The notes: generated by a model not told the origin, from the sequence alone. Shown: positions 42,852-52,129, counted from the stretch's first letter. The stretch: DNA of 64,000 bases from Pedobacter africanus (GCF_900176535.1 NZ_FWXT01000001.1:992001-1056000), one strand, 5' to 3'. Made by a program: numbers and translations.

Positions 42852-44780
42852 TTGAAAAAAAGACATACCATTACCCTGAACCTGTATGCTGCTCTTGCCT
42901 ACAGGTTTTTGCTAATAATGTTCCTGTATACGCTATGCCGGCTGGGCTTTTACTTTTTTAACCACAGCCTGTTTCAGCATGTAACCTTACCCAAATACCT
43001 GTACATGTTATGGGGTGGTTTAAAGTTTGATGTATCGGCACTGATTTATATCAACCTGATATTTATCCTGCTGCAGATCATCCCTTTCCCTTTCAGGTAT
43101 AAGGAAGGTTATCAGCGTTTCTGTAAATGGCTTTTCATTGTCAGCAACAGCCTGGGCATCCTGGCCAATTTTGCAGATTTTGCTTATTTCAAGTATACCC
43201 TTAAAAGAACTACGGCAACAGTATTCAGCCAGTTCGGTAACGAGCAGAACAAGATGAAACTGTTGATGGATTTCCTGGCAGACTACTGGTACCTCTTCCT
43301 GCTGTATGCCGTGTTCATCTGGGTATTCGTCTGGCTTTACAAGCTGGTGAAGGTTAAGAAACCTGTAAGCTACAAATGGCCTGCATATGTGCTGCACACT
43401 GTATTGCTGTTTGCCATCGCACTGGTATGCCTTACCGGGGTGCGTGGTGGCTGGGGTTTCGGGACACGCCCCATTACCCTGAGCAATGCCGGTGAATTTG
43501 TAGATACGCCAGATCAGATGAGCCTGGTACTGAACACCCCGTTTTGTATATTCAGGACATTGAAGGCTTCCAAATTAAAGCCGGTAAATTATTACGATGA
43601 ACAAACACTGAACAGCCTTTACAATCCTGTTCATACACCTTCGGACACGGCAAAATTCAAACCCCTTAACGTAGTTTTTCTGATCATTGAAAGCCTGGGT
43701 AAAGAGCATGTAGGAAGTTTAAATACCGACCTGCAAGGCGGGAAATACAAAGGCTATACCCCATTTATTGACTCCCTGGTTTCGCAGAGCTATACTTTTA
43801 CCAAGACTTATGCCAATGGGCGTAAATCCATTGATGCCCTGCCTTCAGTCATTACCAGTATCCCCGGCATCAGGGAGCCTTTTATATTGTCCATTTACTC
43901 GGGCAACAAAACCACCAGTATAGCCAAACTCCTGGGCGATAAAGGCTATGAAACGGCATTCTTTCATGGTGCACCTAATGGTTCCATGGGTTTTTCTTCC
44001 TATACGCACCTGGCGGGAATTAAACATTACTTTGGACAGAACGAATATAAAAATACCGGCGATTCGGACGGCACCTGGGGCATCTGGGATGACCCCTTTA
44101 TGCAGTACATGGCACATACCATGAACACCTTCAAACAGCCCTTTTTCTCCAGCTTCTTCTCGCTTTCCTCTCATCACCCTTTCCGGCTTCCGGATAAGTA
44201 TGTAGGCAAGTTCCCTAAAGGGCCGCTGCCGGTACAGGAAGTGCTGGGTTATACCGATATGGCCCTGCGTAATTTTTTCAGAACAGCAGCAGCCATGCCC
44301 TGGTACAAAAACACGTTATTTGTACTTTGTGCAGATCATGCAACGGTCTCTTATTTTCCTGAATATCAGACAACACCGGGTTATTTCTCTATCCCCATCA
44401 TCCTGTATTATCCTGGCGGAAACCTGAAAGGGAAGTCGGACAAGGTGGTGCAGCAACTGGACATTATGCCTACCGTACTAAACTACCTGCATTACGATAA
44501 ACCTTATTTCTCTTTTGGCTTTGATGCTTTTGCAAAAGGGAATGATAATTTTGCCATCAACAATAACGACGGGAATTTTAACTTTTACCAGGGCAATTAC
44601 ATGCTGGTAAATGATGGTAAACTGAACGTTGCATTGTATAACTTAAAAACAGACCGTCTAACCAGGAACAACATTTTGACCAAAGAACCGTTAATTGCGG
44701 AGCAGATGGAGAAATACCTGAAAGCTTTTATACAGCAGTATACCAACAGAATGATTGATAATACCTTAACAGCACCATAA
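42852..44780 (+). CDS. LTA synthase-like membrane sulfatase/phosphotransferase
   Basis: A 642-residue protein: five N-terminal transmembrane helices (within 1-200), then an extracytoplasmic alkaline-phosphatase-fold domain. Metal residues fit E280 (FLIIESLG) and the CADHAT motif near residue 497; the nucleophile position reads NGRKSIDALPS, with S326 where LtaS has Thr. The start is a TTG at 42852 (no upstream ATG). Since the cell is Gram-negative, the product is probably a phosphoglycerol- or phosphoethanolamine-type head group on a lipid or glycan, not lipoteichoic acid. The gtrA gene follows after 3 nt. Confidence 0.85.
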   Translation: MKKRHTITLNLYAALAYRFLLIMFLYTLCRLGFYFFNHSLFQHVTLPKYLYMLWGGLKFDVSALIYINLIFILLQIIPFPFRYKEGYQRFCKWLFIVSNSLGILANFADFAYFKYTLKRTTATVFSQFGNEQNKMKLLMDFLADYWYLFLLYAVFIWVFVWLYKLVKVKKPVSYKWPAYVLHTVLLFAIALVCLTGVRGGWGFGTRPITLSNAGEFVDTPDQMSLVLNTPFCIFRTLKASKLKPVNYYDEQTLNSLYNPVHTPSDTAKFKPLNVVFLIIESLGKEHVGSLNTDLQGGKYKGYTPFIDSLVSQSYTFTKTYANGRKSIDALPSVITSIPGIREPFILSIYSGNKTTSIAKLLGDKGYETAFFHGAPNGSMGFSSYTHLAGIKHYFGQNEYKNTGDSDGTWGIWDDPFMQYMAHTMNTFKQPFFSSFFSLSSHHPFRLPDKYVGKFPKGPLPVQEVLGYTDMALRNFFRTAAAMPWYKNTLFVLCADHATVSYFPEYQTTPGYFSIPIILYYPGGNLKGKSDKVVQQLDIMPTVLNYLHYDKPYFSFGFDAFAKGNDNFAINNNDGNFNFYQGNYMLVNDGKLNVALYNLKTDRLTRNNILTKEPLIAEQMEKYLKAFIQQYTNRMIDNTLTAP

Positions 44781-44783
44781 TCC

Positions 44784-45269
44784 ATGCGAAAGGCCTTATT
44801 AAAAATAATAGACTTTTTTTATACTCCTTTTTCGCGCTGGCTCTCCCTGCATACTTTCAGGTATATCGTTTCTGGAGGCTCCACGGCCGCAACCGGAATC
44901 GTGGTTTATTACATCGCCTACAACTGGATTTTACACCAGAAAGATGTACACATTGACCTGCCCCCACTGCCAGGTTTAATTACCGCCCCCACTGCCGCAC
45001 TTGCCATCGAATCGGTCATTACCTTTTTTATCGGCTTTATGCTGAATAAATACCTGATTTTCACCAAATCCAATTTAAAGGGACGTATCCAGCTGTTCCG
45101 TTATGGCTCGGTTGTGGTGACCAATATTTTGCTGAACTACGCCATGCTTAAGGTACTGGTAGAAGCATTTGGTTTTTACCCCACCATCTCCAAAATCATC
45201 ATCACTGTATTCCTTGCTGTTTTCAGCTATTTTTCGCAGAAACATTTTTCTTTTAAGGTACGAAAATAG
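44784..45269 (+). CDS. GtrA-family membrane protein
   Basis: A 161-residue protein with four transmembrane helices. It matches the GtrA pattern: FRYIVSGGSTAATGIVVYYI near the start, FFIGFMLNKYLIF and a final YFSQKHFSFKVRK. GtrA proteins help move lipid-linked sugars across the membrane. It is coupled to the LTA-synthase-like gene, so both may modify a surface glycan. Confidence 0.87.
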   Translation: MRKALLKIIDFFYTPFSRWLSLHTFRYIVSGGSTAATGIVVYYIAYNWILHQKDVHIDLPPLPGLITAPTAALAIESVITFFIGFMLNKYLIFTKSNLKGRIQLFRYGSVVVTNILLNYAMLKVLVEAFGFYPTISKIIITVFLAVFSYFSQKHFSFKVRK

Positions 45270-45277
45270 GGCATTTA

Positions 45278-45308
45278 TTGGTGGTCGCTTAAGTATTGAG
45301 TATATTAG
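45278..45308 (+). promoter_or_regulatory. Promoter of the aromatic amino acid hydroxylase gene
   Basis: TTG (45278-45280), 20 nt, TATATTAG (45301-45308), one mismatch from TAnnTTTG. The ATG follows 24 nt later. Confidence 0.5.
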
Positions 45309-45332
45309 TAGCGTTTTTAACGACGACTTATC

Positions 45333-47123
45333 ATGAGTGATTTTAATGACTTTAATAACCAGCAGGTGGCCAATCTGCCCCGTCATCTCCGACAGTTTAT
45401 TGTGGAGCAGCATTACGAAAAATACACACCGATAGATCAGGCTGTATGGCGTTATGTAATGCGCCAGAATTATAGTTATTTAAAGCAGGTCGCTTTTTAT
45501 CCTTACATCAAAGGCCTGCAGCGTGCGGGTTTAAGCATAGAATATATCCCCGATCTGCAAACCATGAACGATAATCTTGGGAAAATCGGCTGGGGTGCTG
45601 TTACTGTAGATGGGTTTATTCCACCCGCAGCCTTCATGGAATACCAGGCTTACCGCGTGTTGGTGATTGCTGCAGACATCCGCCAGATCAACCACATCGA
45701 ATATACACCAGCGCCCGATATTATCCATGAATCGGCAGGCCATGCACCAATTATTGCCGATACAGATTACAACAATTACCTGAGTTACTTTGGCTCCATA
45801 GGTGCAAAAGCCATGTTCTCTTCCAAAGATTTTGAATTGTATGAGGCGATCCGCAACCTTTCTATCCTGAAAGAGGCTGTAGATGCAAACGAAGAGGAAA
45901 TTGCAAGGGCCGAACGCCTGCTGCAGCAAATCTCAGAAAATATGGGCGAGCCCTCAGAAATGGCCTTGCTGAGCAGACTCCACTGGTGGACGGTAGAATA
46001 TGGACTGATCGGTACACTTGAGGACCCGAAGATCTATGGAGCTGGCTTACTTTCTTCTATCGGCGAAAGTTCGACCTGCATGAAACCGGATGTGAAAAAA
46101 TTATGGTATAACAAGGATACCATCAACTATACTTACGACATTACCAAGCCGCAGCCCCAGTTATTTGTAACAGAGACCTTTCAGAACCTGATCGATGTTT
46201 TAGAGGGCTTTGCAGATACCATGGCCTTCAGAAAAGGGGGAACAGAGAGTATCATAAAAGCGATAGAGTGTAAAAATCCTTCTACCGCAGTATACAGCTC
46301 TGGATTGCAGGTAACCGGGGTATTTACAGATATGGGCGTGGATGCCAATGACGAGCTTACGTTTATCAAAACAACAGGTCCGTCAGCCCTGGCTTTTGGA
46401 AATAAAGAATTGACGGATCATGGCAAACATTACCATAAGGATGGGTTTTCATCGCCGGTAGGCAAACTACGCCAGCTAGTTACCCCGCTGGAAAATATGA
46501 CTGCGCAGGAGCTTCTGAATTGCGGTGTAGCACTTTACAATACTGCCACACTCGAATTTGAAAGCGGCATTACCGTAAAAGGTACCGTAAAATCCATTTT
46601 GCAGAAAGCAGGAAAAACCATCCTGATCAGCTTTAGTGATTGTACCGTAAAAGAAAGCAATGGTAATGTCCTTTTCCAGCCGGAATGGGGCATGTACGAC
46701 ATGGCCGTTGGCGAAAAGATCGTTTCTGTGTTTAACGGGGCGGCCGATAAAGATGCGTATGAAGAGCTGACCCACATCAGCAACAAACATACCCATAAAG
46801 TGGTATACGACAATAAAACACAGAAACTGCATAGCATTTATAAAACCGTACGGGAGATCAGGAACAACGGAACAGGCTATGAACAATTACAGAACCTGTT
46901 TGACACCTTGAAAACCGAGTATCGTTACGACTGGCTGGCAACTATGGAGATCCTGGAGATTTTATACCATAAGCAGCTTTACCCTGAACTGGAAAAAGAG
47001 ATCAGGATTTACCTGCAGTTGAAATCGGCAAATGAGCTTGAATATACGAAACTGATTAACGATGGGTTACATGTCATTGAAAACCCGGTTACACAATTGA
47101 TTACTGAGGAGGAAACAAATTAA
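45333..47123 (+). CDS. Aromatic amino acid hydroxylase (phenylalanine 4-monooxygenase), long form
   Basis: A 596-residue member of the biopterin-dependent hydroxylases. Iron ligands fit H132 and H137 in IHESAGHAPI and E222 in WWTVEYGL. Ligand spacing is 85 residues between H137 and E222, versus 40 in human PAH, because of a helical insertion (about 165-205). A C-terminal half of about 280 residues (from about 315) lies beyond the usual catalytic core. It would turn Phe into Tyr, feeding the homogentisate pathway genes nearby. The SDR gene starts right at its stop (TAA then ATG). Confidence 0.88.
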   Translation: MSDFNDFNNQQVANLPRHLRQFIVEQHYEKYTPIDQAVWRYVMRQNYSYLKQVAFYPYIKGLQRAGLSIEYIPDLQTMNDNLGKIGWGAVTVDGFIPPAAFMEYQAYRVLVIAADIRQINHIEYTPAPDIIHESAGHAPIIADTDYNNYLSYFGSIGAKAMFSSKDFELYEAIRNLSILKEAVDANEEEIARAERLLQQISENMGEPSEMALLSRLHWWTVEYGLIGTLEDPKIYGAGLLSSIGESSTCMKPDVKKLWYNKDTINYTYDITKPQPQLFVTETFQNLIDVLEGFADTMAFRKGGTESIIKAIECKNPSTAVYSSGLQVTGVFTDMGVDANDELTFIKTTGPSALAFGNKELTDHGKHYHKDGFSSPVGKLRQLVTPLENMTAQELLNCGVALYNTATLEFESGITVKGTVKSILQKAGKTILISFSDCTVKESNGNVLFQPEWGMYDMAVGEKIVSVFNGAADKDAYEELTHISNKHTHKVVYDNKTQKLHSIYKTVREIRNNGTGYEQLQNLFDTLKTEYRYDWLATMEILEILYHKQLYPELEKEIRIYLQLKSANELEYTKLINDGLHVIENPVTQLITEEETN

Positions 47124-47825
47124 ATGAATATTGTATTAACAGGCGCAAGTAGTGGAATCGGATTTGAAGCCGCGCTGGAATTTACACTGAACAAAGAAAA
47201 TAAAGTAGTTTGTATCGCCCGTTCGGCCGACAAACTCCGCAAACTATTGGAAATAGCCAAAGGCATTACGCCAGATTGCACTCTGCTGCCGGTGGAGTTT
47301 GATATTGTAAATGACGACTACGCTGCACTGGTTCCTTTTTTAAGGGAGAAGTTGGGCACTATTGACATCCTGATCAATAATGCCGGTTCCCTTATCAACA
47401 AGCCTTTTTCGGAAACCACCGCGGCCGATATGGCGGATATGTTTGAAAGCAACGTACTGGGGCATTTCAACATGATGAAAAACCTGCTCCCGCTGATGGG
47501 CAGCGATAGCCATGTGGTTAACATCGGCAGTATGGGCGGTTTTCAGGGTAGTGTGAAATTTCCAGGGCTATCGGCCTATTCGGCCAGTAAGGCGGCCCTG
47601 CACGCCTTAACAGAATGCATGGCCTTTGAACTGGTAGATACCGGTATAAAAGTAAACTGCCTGGCCCTGGGATCGGCGCAGACAGAGATGCTGGAGCTTG
47701 CATTCCCGGGTTACCAATCGCCGGTTATGGCCTTTGAAATGGGTAAGTATGTGGCCGACTTTGCACGTACAGGCCATAAGTTTTTCAACGGAAAAATCCT
47801 TCCTGTTGCGGTAACAACACCATAA
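47124..47825 (+). CDS. Short-chain dehydrogenase/reductase
   Basis: A 233-residue classical SDR. It shows the GASSGIG cofactor motif at residues 7-13, NNAG, and the catalytic YSASK (Tyr and Lys) with Ser upstream. The adenine-binding end lacks strong NADP marks that I can assign. It begins with no gap after the hydroxylase, so coupling is likely. It could serve pterin reduction (dihydropteridine reductase belongs to this superfamily), but that is inference. Confidence 0.87.
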   Translation: MNIVLTGASSGIGFEAALEFTLNKENKVVCIARSADKLRKLLEIAKGITPDCTLLPVEFDIVNDDYAALVPFLREKLGTIDILINNAGSLINKPFSETTAADMADMFESNVLGHFNMMKNLLPLMGSDSHVVNIGSMGGFQGSVKFPGLSAYSASKAALHALTECMAFELVDTGIKVNCLALGSAQTEMLELAFPGYQSPVMAFEMGKYVADFARTGHKFFNGKILPVAVTTP

Positions 47826-47887
47826 TCAACAAATTATCAACATTTTTAGGGCTAAAGTATTATTTTAATATCTTTATCATCCGAAAT

Positions 47888-48427
47888 ATGAAGAAGTACC
47901 CTATTGTATTCTTTCTTATTCTTTTTGTTGCTTTTGCGGCCAGATCGCAAACTACTATGCCGGTGCAGTATCAGGAACTGGTGAAAAACCTGACCAAACA
48001 GGGGCCGGTAATAAACAAACCACAGAAAGTTGAATCACCCAACCGCTTGCTGGACTTTGCCAAATCTATGCTGGGCATCAGGTACCGGTCGGCATCCAGC
48101 AGTCCAAGCCGGGGCTTCGATTGTTCAGGTTTTGTTAACTATGTATTCAGCAATTTTGGGTTTAAGGTACCCCGCTCGTCCAGGGATTTTGCTACAAGCG
48201 GTGAGGCCAAGAAACTGGAAGATGCCAAAATTGGGGATGTGATTGTTTTCACTGGCACCAACAGTCGTTCCAGAACACCCGGTCATGTGGGAATTATCTA
48301 TTCCATTGACGGAGATGAGATAAAATTTATCCATTCCTCTTCAGGCGGCAGAAAAGGAGTCACCATTTCCAGTCTGGATGAAGGCTTTTATAAAAAGCGC
48401 TTTTTAAAAGTCATCAGTATCTTATAA
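47888..48427 (+). CDS. NlpC/P60 (C40) cell-wall peptidase
   Basis: A 179-residue exported peptidase. A signal sequence (to about residue 20) leads to the catalytic domain with C79 (FDCSGFVNYVF), H133 (GHVGII) and a third polar residue H149 (FIHSSS). It is expected to cut D-Glu-mDAP bonds in peptidoglycan peptides in the periplasm. There is no SH3 domain. The upstream TATCTTTA (47869-47876) is a likely -7 box. Confidence 0.9.
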   Translation: MKKYPIVFFLILFVAFAARSQTTMPVQYQELVKNLTKQGPVINKPQKVESPNRLLDFAKSMLGIRYRSASSSPSRGFDCSGFVNYVFSNFGFKVPRSSRDFATSGEAKKLEDAKIGDVIVFTGTNSRSRTPGHVGIIYSIDGDEIKFIHSSSGGRKGVTISSLDEGFYKKRFLKVISIL

Positions 48428-48432
48428 GGCGG

Positions 48433-48465
48433 TTAAAAGTGGCACTAGAGCAGCACCACTTTTAA
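48433..48465. terminator. Bidirectional terminator between convergent genes
   Basis: TTAAAAGTGG (48433-48442) pairs with CCACTTTTAA (48456-48465). The right arm overlaps the last codons of the flavin reductase-like gene. It is suited to stop both convergent transcripts. Confidence 0.75.
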
Positions 48466-49332
48466 AGCATCATTTACGTTTCCTTTGCCCAGCCATTGCT
48501 GCGCAAGCTGGTGCAATTCCCGTTCGCGGTTAGCGGCATCACCTATAGTTGCGTCCATAATTTCTTTCACTTCGGGATTACCTGCAATAGCGTCAACGTC
48601 TTCTGCTGAAGGCAGCTGTTCTATATTTCCCAGCATGCCCAGGTCATTTCCGGTTAGCACTCTGGAATTCCTTACGCCTGCAGGCAAAGCATCTACCCCT
48701 ATACCTAAGGTTGTTAAAGGTTTGGCCACCTTAAACAGACTCTCGGGTGTAACACGGCAATACCAATCGCCACCCAGCCTGGCCACCAGATCTATTTTGG
48801 CCTGGTCTATCTTCCCCTCTGCATCCAGAATTTCTTCTTTGATGTGGATCAGCTTTACTTCAGCCAGGATCAGGTTCCCTGCACCGGGGTTATCACCAAG
48901 ATGGATGACCTCTTTAATGGTACATTCCATCTGTACAGGAGCTTCTGCAACCCTTGGCGGCGTAATCAGCTCGGAAGGTAGCATGGTAAAGCCGGCCTTC
49001 TCAAATTCGTTTATCCCTTTAGCATATTCAGTACTGGCCAGACTGGTTTGCTGCACCATGGCATAGTTCACTATATTGATCACACATTCCTTTACCTCCA
49101 GCACATTTTCCAAAGTATGTTTGGTGGTATTGTCACGCACCCGCCTCGCAGGTGAAAAAACACATAGCGGTGGATTGGTACTGAACATATTAAAGAAGCT
49201 GAAAGGGCTCAGGTTAACATTGCCCTTCGCGTCTATGGTAGTTGCAAAGCAGATGGGCCTTGGCGCAATGGCATATTGCATATAGTTTTGCAGCTGTGCA
49301 GGGCTAAGGTCTGAAGTTTTAATGGTCAGCAT
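48445..49332 (-). CDS. Flavin reductase-like FMN-binding split-barrel protein
   Basis: A 295-residue protein of the flavin reductase / FMN-binding split barrel family. It shows SPFSFFNMFSTNPPLCVFSP and CVINIV, which shape the FMN site; the C-terminal 90 residues form an added helical part. Such proteins use NAD(P)H to reduce flavins or act as FMN oxygenase partners. It is 3 nt downstream of the fumarylacetoacetase-family gene, so it may take part in aromatic catabolism. Confidence 0.83.
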   Translation of the reverse strand: MLTIKTSDLSPAQLQNYMQYAIAPRPICFATTIDAKGNVNLSPFSFFNMFSTNPPLCVFSPARRVRDNTTKHTLENVLEVKECVINIVNYAMVQQTSLASTEYAKGINEFEKAGFTMLPSELITPPRVAEAPVQMECTIKEVIHLGDNPGAGNLILAEVKLIHIKEEILDAEGKIDQAKIDLVARLGGDWYCRVTPESLFKVAKPLTTLGIGVDALPAGVRNSRVLTGNDLGMLGNIEQLPSAEDVDAIAGNPEVKEIMDATIGDAANRERELHQLAQQWLGKGNVNDALKVVLL

Positions 49333-49335
49333 TTC

Positions 49336-50334
49336 CTACTTTTTCTTGAGTGCCAGAATAGAGAAATCAGTATCCACCCTTTTTATCGTGTTCACAAGAC
49401 GACCCAGGCCGGTAATTTCCATTTCTACCTCATCGCCGTCCTGCAGCCATTGTGGTTTAAAGTCAGGATCATTTAAAAGACCTGTTCCGTTTAGTTCCAG
49501 GAAACAGCCGGTTCCTACAGTACCGGAACCAATCACATCACCGGGCAGGATATCCACTCCATATGCACAACGCTCAATGATCTCAGCAAAAGTCCAGTCC
49601 ATGTCTGCAACACTACCTTCAGACACCTGGATGCCGTTCACGGTGCAGGTCATTTTTAAGTCGTAGGCATTTCCGGTGTGTCCGGGTTTAGGGGCAGTTT
49701 TATATTGTTCAAGTTCATCTGGTGTAACCAGCCATGGGCCTATTACCGTAGAAAAATCCTTTCCTTTTGCAGGGCCAAGGTTCAGCAACATCTCCTCCAT
49801 CTGTAAAGTCCTTGCGCTCATGTCGTTCATCACCATAAAACCAGCGATATAATTGTCTGCCTCGGCAGCTGTAATGTTACGGCCTTTTTTACCGATCACC
49901 ACCGCAACTTCCAGTTCAAAATCCAGTTTCTGGAAATGATCAGGCATGCATGCAATTTCGCCAGGACCCTGAACGGCATTGTGGTTGGTAAAATAAAAGA
50001 TCGGGTACTGGTCGAACTCGGCAATCATCTCTACCTTACGGTTTCTGCGGGCCGCAGCAACGTGCTGTCGAAAAGCATATCCGTCACGGCAGGAGCTTGG
50101 ATGAGGCACCGGTGCCAGCAATTCAAAAAATACTTCTTCTTTAGGGGTGATCTCTCCTGCTTTTATCTGCACATCGATTTTCTTAGCGCGCTCCATCAGC
50201 ACTTCACCACCTTGTAAAAAAGCATTCATTTCATCCGGCAATTGTTTATCGCAGGAGTTTAGATTATAAATATGTCCGTTTACAAAAACACCCAGGTGTT
50301 CTCTGTCTTCTGTTTTATAGGATACCAGCTTCAT
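49336..50334 (-). CDS. Fumarylacetoacetate hydrolase family protein
   Basis: A 332-residue FAH-family protein. It carries HNAVQGPGEI, the metal-binding LDFELEVAVVIGKKG, FMVMNDMSARTLQ, KGKDFSTVIGPWLVTPDEL and SGTVGTGC. In this context (hmgA and hpd nearby) it most likely cleaves fumarylacetoacetate to fumarate and acetoacetate, the last step of tyrosine breakdown. Other family members are decarboxylases or hydrolases of related diketo acids, so context carries the assignment. Confidence 0.87.
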   Translation of the reverse strand: MKLVSYKTEDREHLGVFVNGHIYNLNSCDKQLPDEMNAFLQGGEVLMERAKKIDVQIKAGEITPKEEVFFELLAPVPHPSSCRDGYAFRQHVAAARRNRKVEMIAEFDQYPIFYFTNHNAVQGPGEIACMPDHFQKLDFELEVAVVIGKKGRNITAAEADNYIAGFMVMNDMSARTLQMEEMLLNLGPAKGKDFSTVIGPWLVTPDELEQYKTAPKPGHTGNAYDLKMTCTVNGIQVSEGSVADMDWTFAEIIERCAYGVDILPGDVIGSGTVGTGCFLELNGTGLLNDPDFKPQWLQDGDEVEMEITGLGRLVNTIKRVDTDFSILALKKK

Positions 50335-50403
50335 TACCTTTACGAATTTTAAGTTTTGCCAAAGCTATATAAAATTAAACAAACAGCTGTAACAAACGGG
50401 GAG

Positions 50404-51735
50404 TTAAAGCACAATAGAAGCAATAAGGAAGCCTGTGGCAATGGTGACAATAACCGTGGTAAGGCCAGGTGGTGTAAAGGAGTGGTTGACCAGGAAACGG
50501 CCGATCCTGGTGGTACCTGTCCTGTCGAAACCCATTGCAGCTACGAGGGTAGGATAACTTGGGATCACAAAATCCCCATTCACGGCCGGAAACATCGCAA
50601 TTAATGCCGGGGCCGGAATGCCCAATGAAATACCCAGCGGCATCAGTGCCCTTACGGTTGCGGCCTGGCTAAATAACAGGATAGACATAACAAACAGCGC
50701 AATAGCAAATGTCCATGGATGGTCGGTGACAAAAGCACTCAGGTGTGTTTCAAAGAAAGGCATATGTGCCTGCAGATAGGTATCGCTCATCCAGGCCACC
50801 CCGAATATACAAACTACAGCTTCCCCCCCTGAGCGGAAAATAGTAGACTGTGATACCTTTGAAGCCGGAATCCCGGAAACCAGGACAATAGCTGCTGCAG
50901 CGGCCAGCATCAGGAGTTCAATCATCTCGACCATGCGAAGCGGCTGCATCTTGCCATCGGTTAAAAAGGACGGCCTGAGGGATGGGATTGCCGCAAACAG
51001 CACCACACTCAATACTGCCAGCAGAAATACATATACCGATCTTTTGGCGGCTTTACTGAATGTCTTTTCTTCATGATTTGTCGTATTTTCACCATCCAGC
51101 AGCTTCACAAATTCAGGATCTTTTAACCTTTCCAGAAATTCGGGATCACGCATCAGGTCTTTCCCCTGCCGGCTGGCTACCATAGCACCGGCCAATACAC
51201 CTATAATTGTTGCCGGAATGGCCACAATAAGAATATCTGTAAGCTCAAAGCCCTTTGGGGCAAGCAATGAGGTTAAGGCTACCGTTGCTGCAGAAATCGG
51301 GCTTGCCGTAATGGCCATATGTGCAGCAATAACCGAAATACTTAAAGGGCGCTCTGGCCGCACACGTTTTTTTGTAGCGACCTCGGCAATGATGGGCAGC
51401 AAAGAATAGATGATGTGTGCCGTACCGGCAACCAGCGTAAACGTATAGGTAACAAAAGGCCCCAGCCATGTGATGTGGTTTGGATTTTTACGCAATATCT
51501 TTTCGGCAATACTCACCATGTAATCCATACCACCCGCGGCCTGCAGTGAAGCGGCAGCTGTGACTACCGAAAGGATAATGAGCATTACGTCTATAGGGGG
51601 TGTGGTGGGTTTAAGACCAAAGCCAAGGGCAAATACCAGGAGGCCAACAGCCCCCATTACGCCCAGTCCGATTCCCTTCATCCGGGCACCAAGCAATATA
51701 AGCAGGATTAAAATTACCAGCTGAATCCAAATCAT
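50404..51735 (-). CDS. Anaerobic-type C4-dicarboxylate transporter (Dcu family)
   Basis: A 443-residue polytopic carrier. It matches DcuA/DcuB closely by eye: LGARMKGIGLGVMG, AGGMDYMV, FVTYTFTLVAGTAH, RPLSISVIAAHMAITASPISAATV and a last helical block. Dcu proteins exchange fumarate, malate, aspartate and succinate. It is 69 nt upstream of the FAH-family gene on the same strand and could dispose of or take up fumarate produced there. Confidence 0.9.
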   Translation of the reverse strand: MIWIQLVILILLILLGARMKGIGLGVMGAVGLLVFALGFGLKPTTPPIDVMLIILSVVTAAASLQAAGGMDYMVSIAEKILRKNPNHITWLGPFVTYTFTLVAGTAHIIYSLLPIIAEVATKKRVRPERPLSISVIAAHMAITASPISAATVALTSLLAPKGFELTDILIVAIPATIIGVLAGAMVASRQGKDLMRDPEFLERLKDPEFVKLLDGENTTNHEEKTFSKAAKRSVYVFLLAVLSVVLFAAIPSLRPSFLTDGKMQPLRMVEMIELLMLAAAAAIVLVSGIPASKVSQSTIFRSGGEAVVCIFGVAWMSDTYLQAHMPFFETHLSAFVTDHPWTFAIALFVMSILLFSQAATVRALMPLGISLGIPAPALIAMFPAVNGDFVIPSYPTLVAAMGFDRTGTTRIGRFLVNHSFTPPGLTTVIVTIATGFLIASIVL

Positions 51736-51882
51736 TGTCGTCTGTATTAATTTATTTTTGTTGGTTATTTTGTTTTTCGGTTACGTCCTAAGGGCGTTTG
51801 TTGGCTGTACAAACCAAGAAGCAAATTATTAAATAATTTTAAAAAGACTCTACAAACAGAAAAATAAATATCTGCCTGAATA

Positions 51883-51916
51883 TTTTGGTGGTTATTAGAT
51901 TTAATACTTAATTTAG
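51883..51916 (+). promoter_or_regulatory. Promoter-like pair before the hmgA leader
   Basis: TTTTG (51883-51887), 21 nt, TAATTTAG (51909-51916), one mismatch from TAnnTTTG. The small ORF starts 15 nt downstream. Confidence 0.4.
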
Positions 51917-51931
51917 CAGGCGTAAACGAAA

Positions 51932-52039
51932 ATGATCAACAGCTGTTTCACATATCAGAACCAAGTAGCCACGCAAGCCCTGGCCGCGTTTAGGTATGCC
52001 ATGCTTTCCAAAATCATTTTTGCCCAGTATTCCGCATAA
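51932..52039 (+). CDS. Small ORF rich in aromatic residues (possible leader peptide)
   Basis: A 35-codon ATG-to-TAA frame. The peptide contains three Phe and three Tyr (F6, Y8, F20, Y22, F30, Y33), and the segment is richer in G/C than the flanking spacer, as expected for a translated stretch. It lies 90 nt ahead of hmgA, a tyrosine-catabolic gene, with a hairpin between. A leader peptide or a remnant of a longer gene are both possible. Confidence 0.4.
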   Translation: MINSCFTYQNQVATQALAAFRYAMLSKIIFAQYSA

Positions 52040-52062
52040 ACCCACCCTTTTTTGTGCTTTAA

Positions 52063-52085
52063 ATAAAACGTTTTCTGCGTTTTAT
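52063..52085 (+). promoter_or_regulatory. Hairpin between the small ORF and hmgA
   Basis: ATAAAACG (52063-52070) pairs with CGTTTTAT (52078-52085), 7-nt loop. It could be an operator palindrome or a weak terminator in the hmgA leader. Confidence 0.4.
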
Positions 52086-52129
52086 CGTTATTATCTTATT
52101 ATTCTAACCAATTTAAATGACCTGCTGTT

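Larger units (their letters stand above)
51736..52129. other. Divergent control region dcu / hmgA
   Basis: A 394-nt gap between divergent genes. It contains a promoter-like pair (51883-51916), a 35-codon small ORF (51932-52039) and a hairpin (52063-52085) before hmgA. No other gene is supported. Confidence 0.5.
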
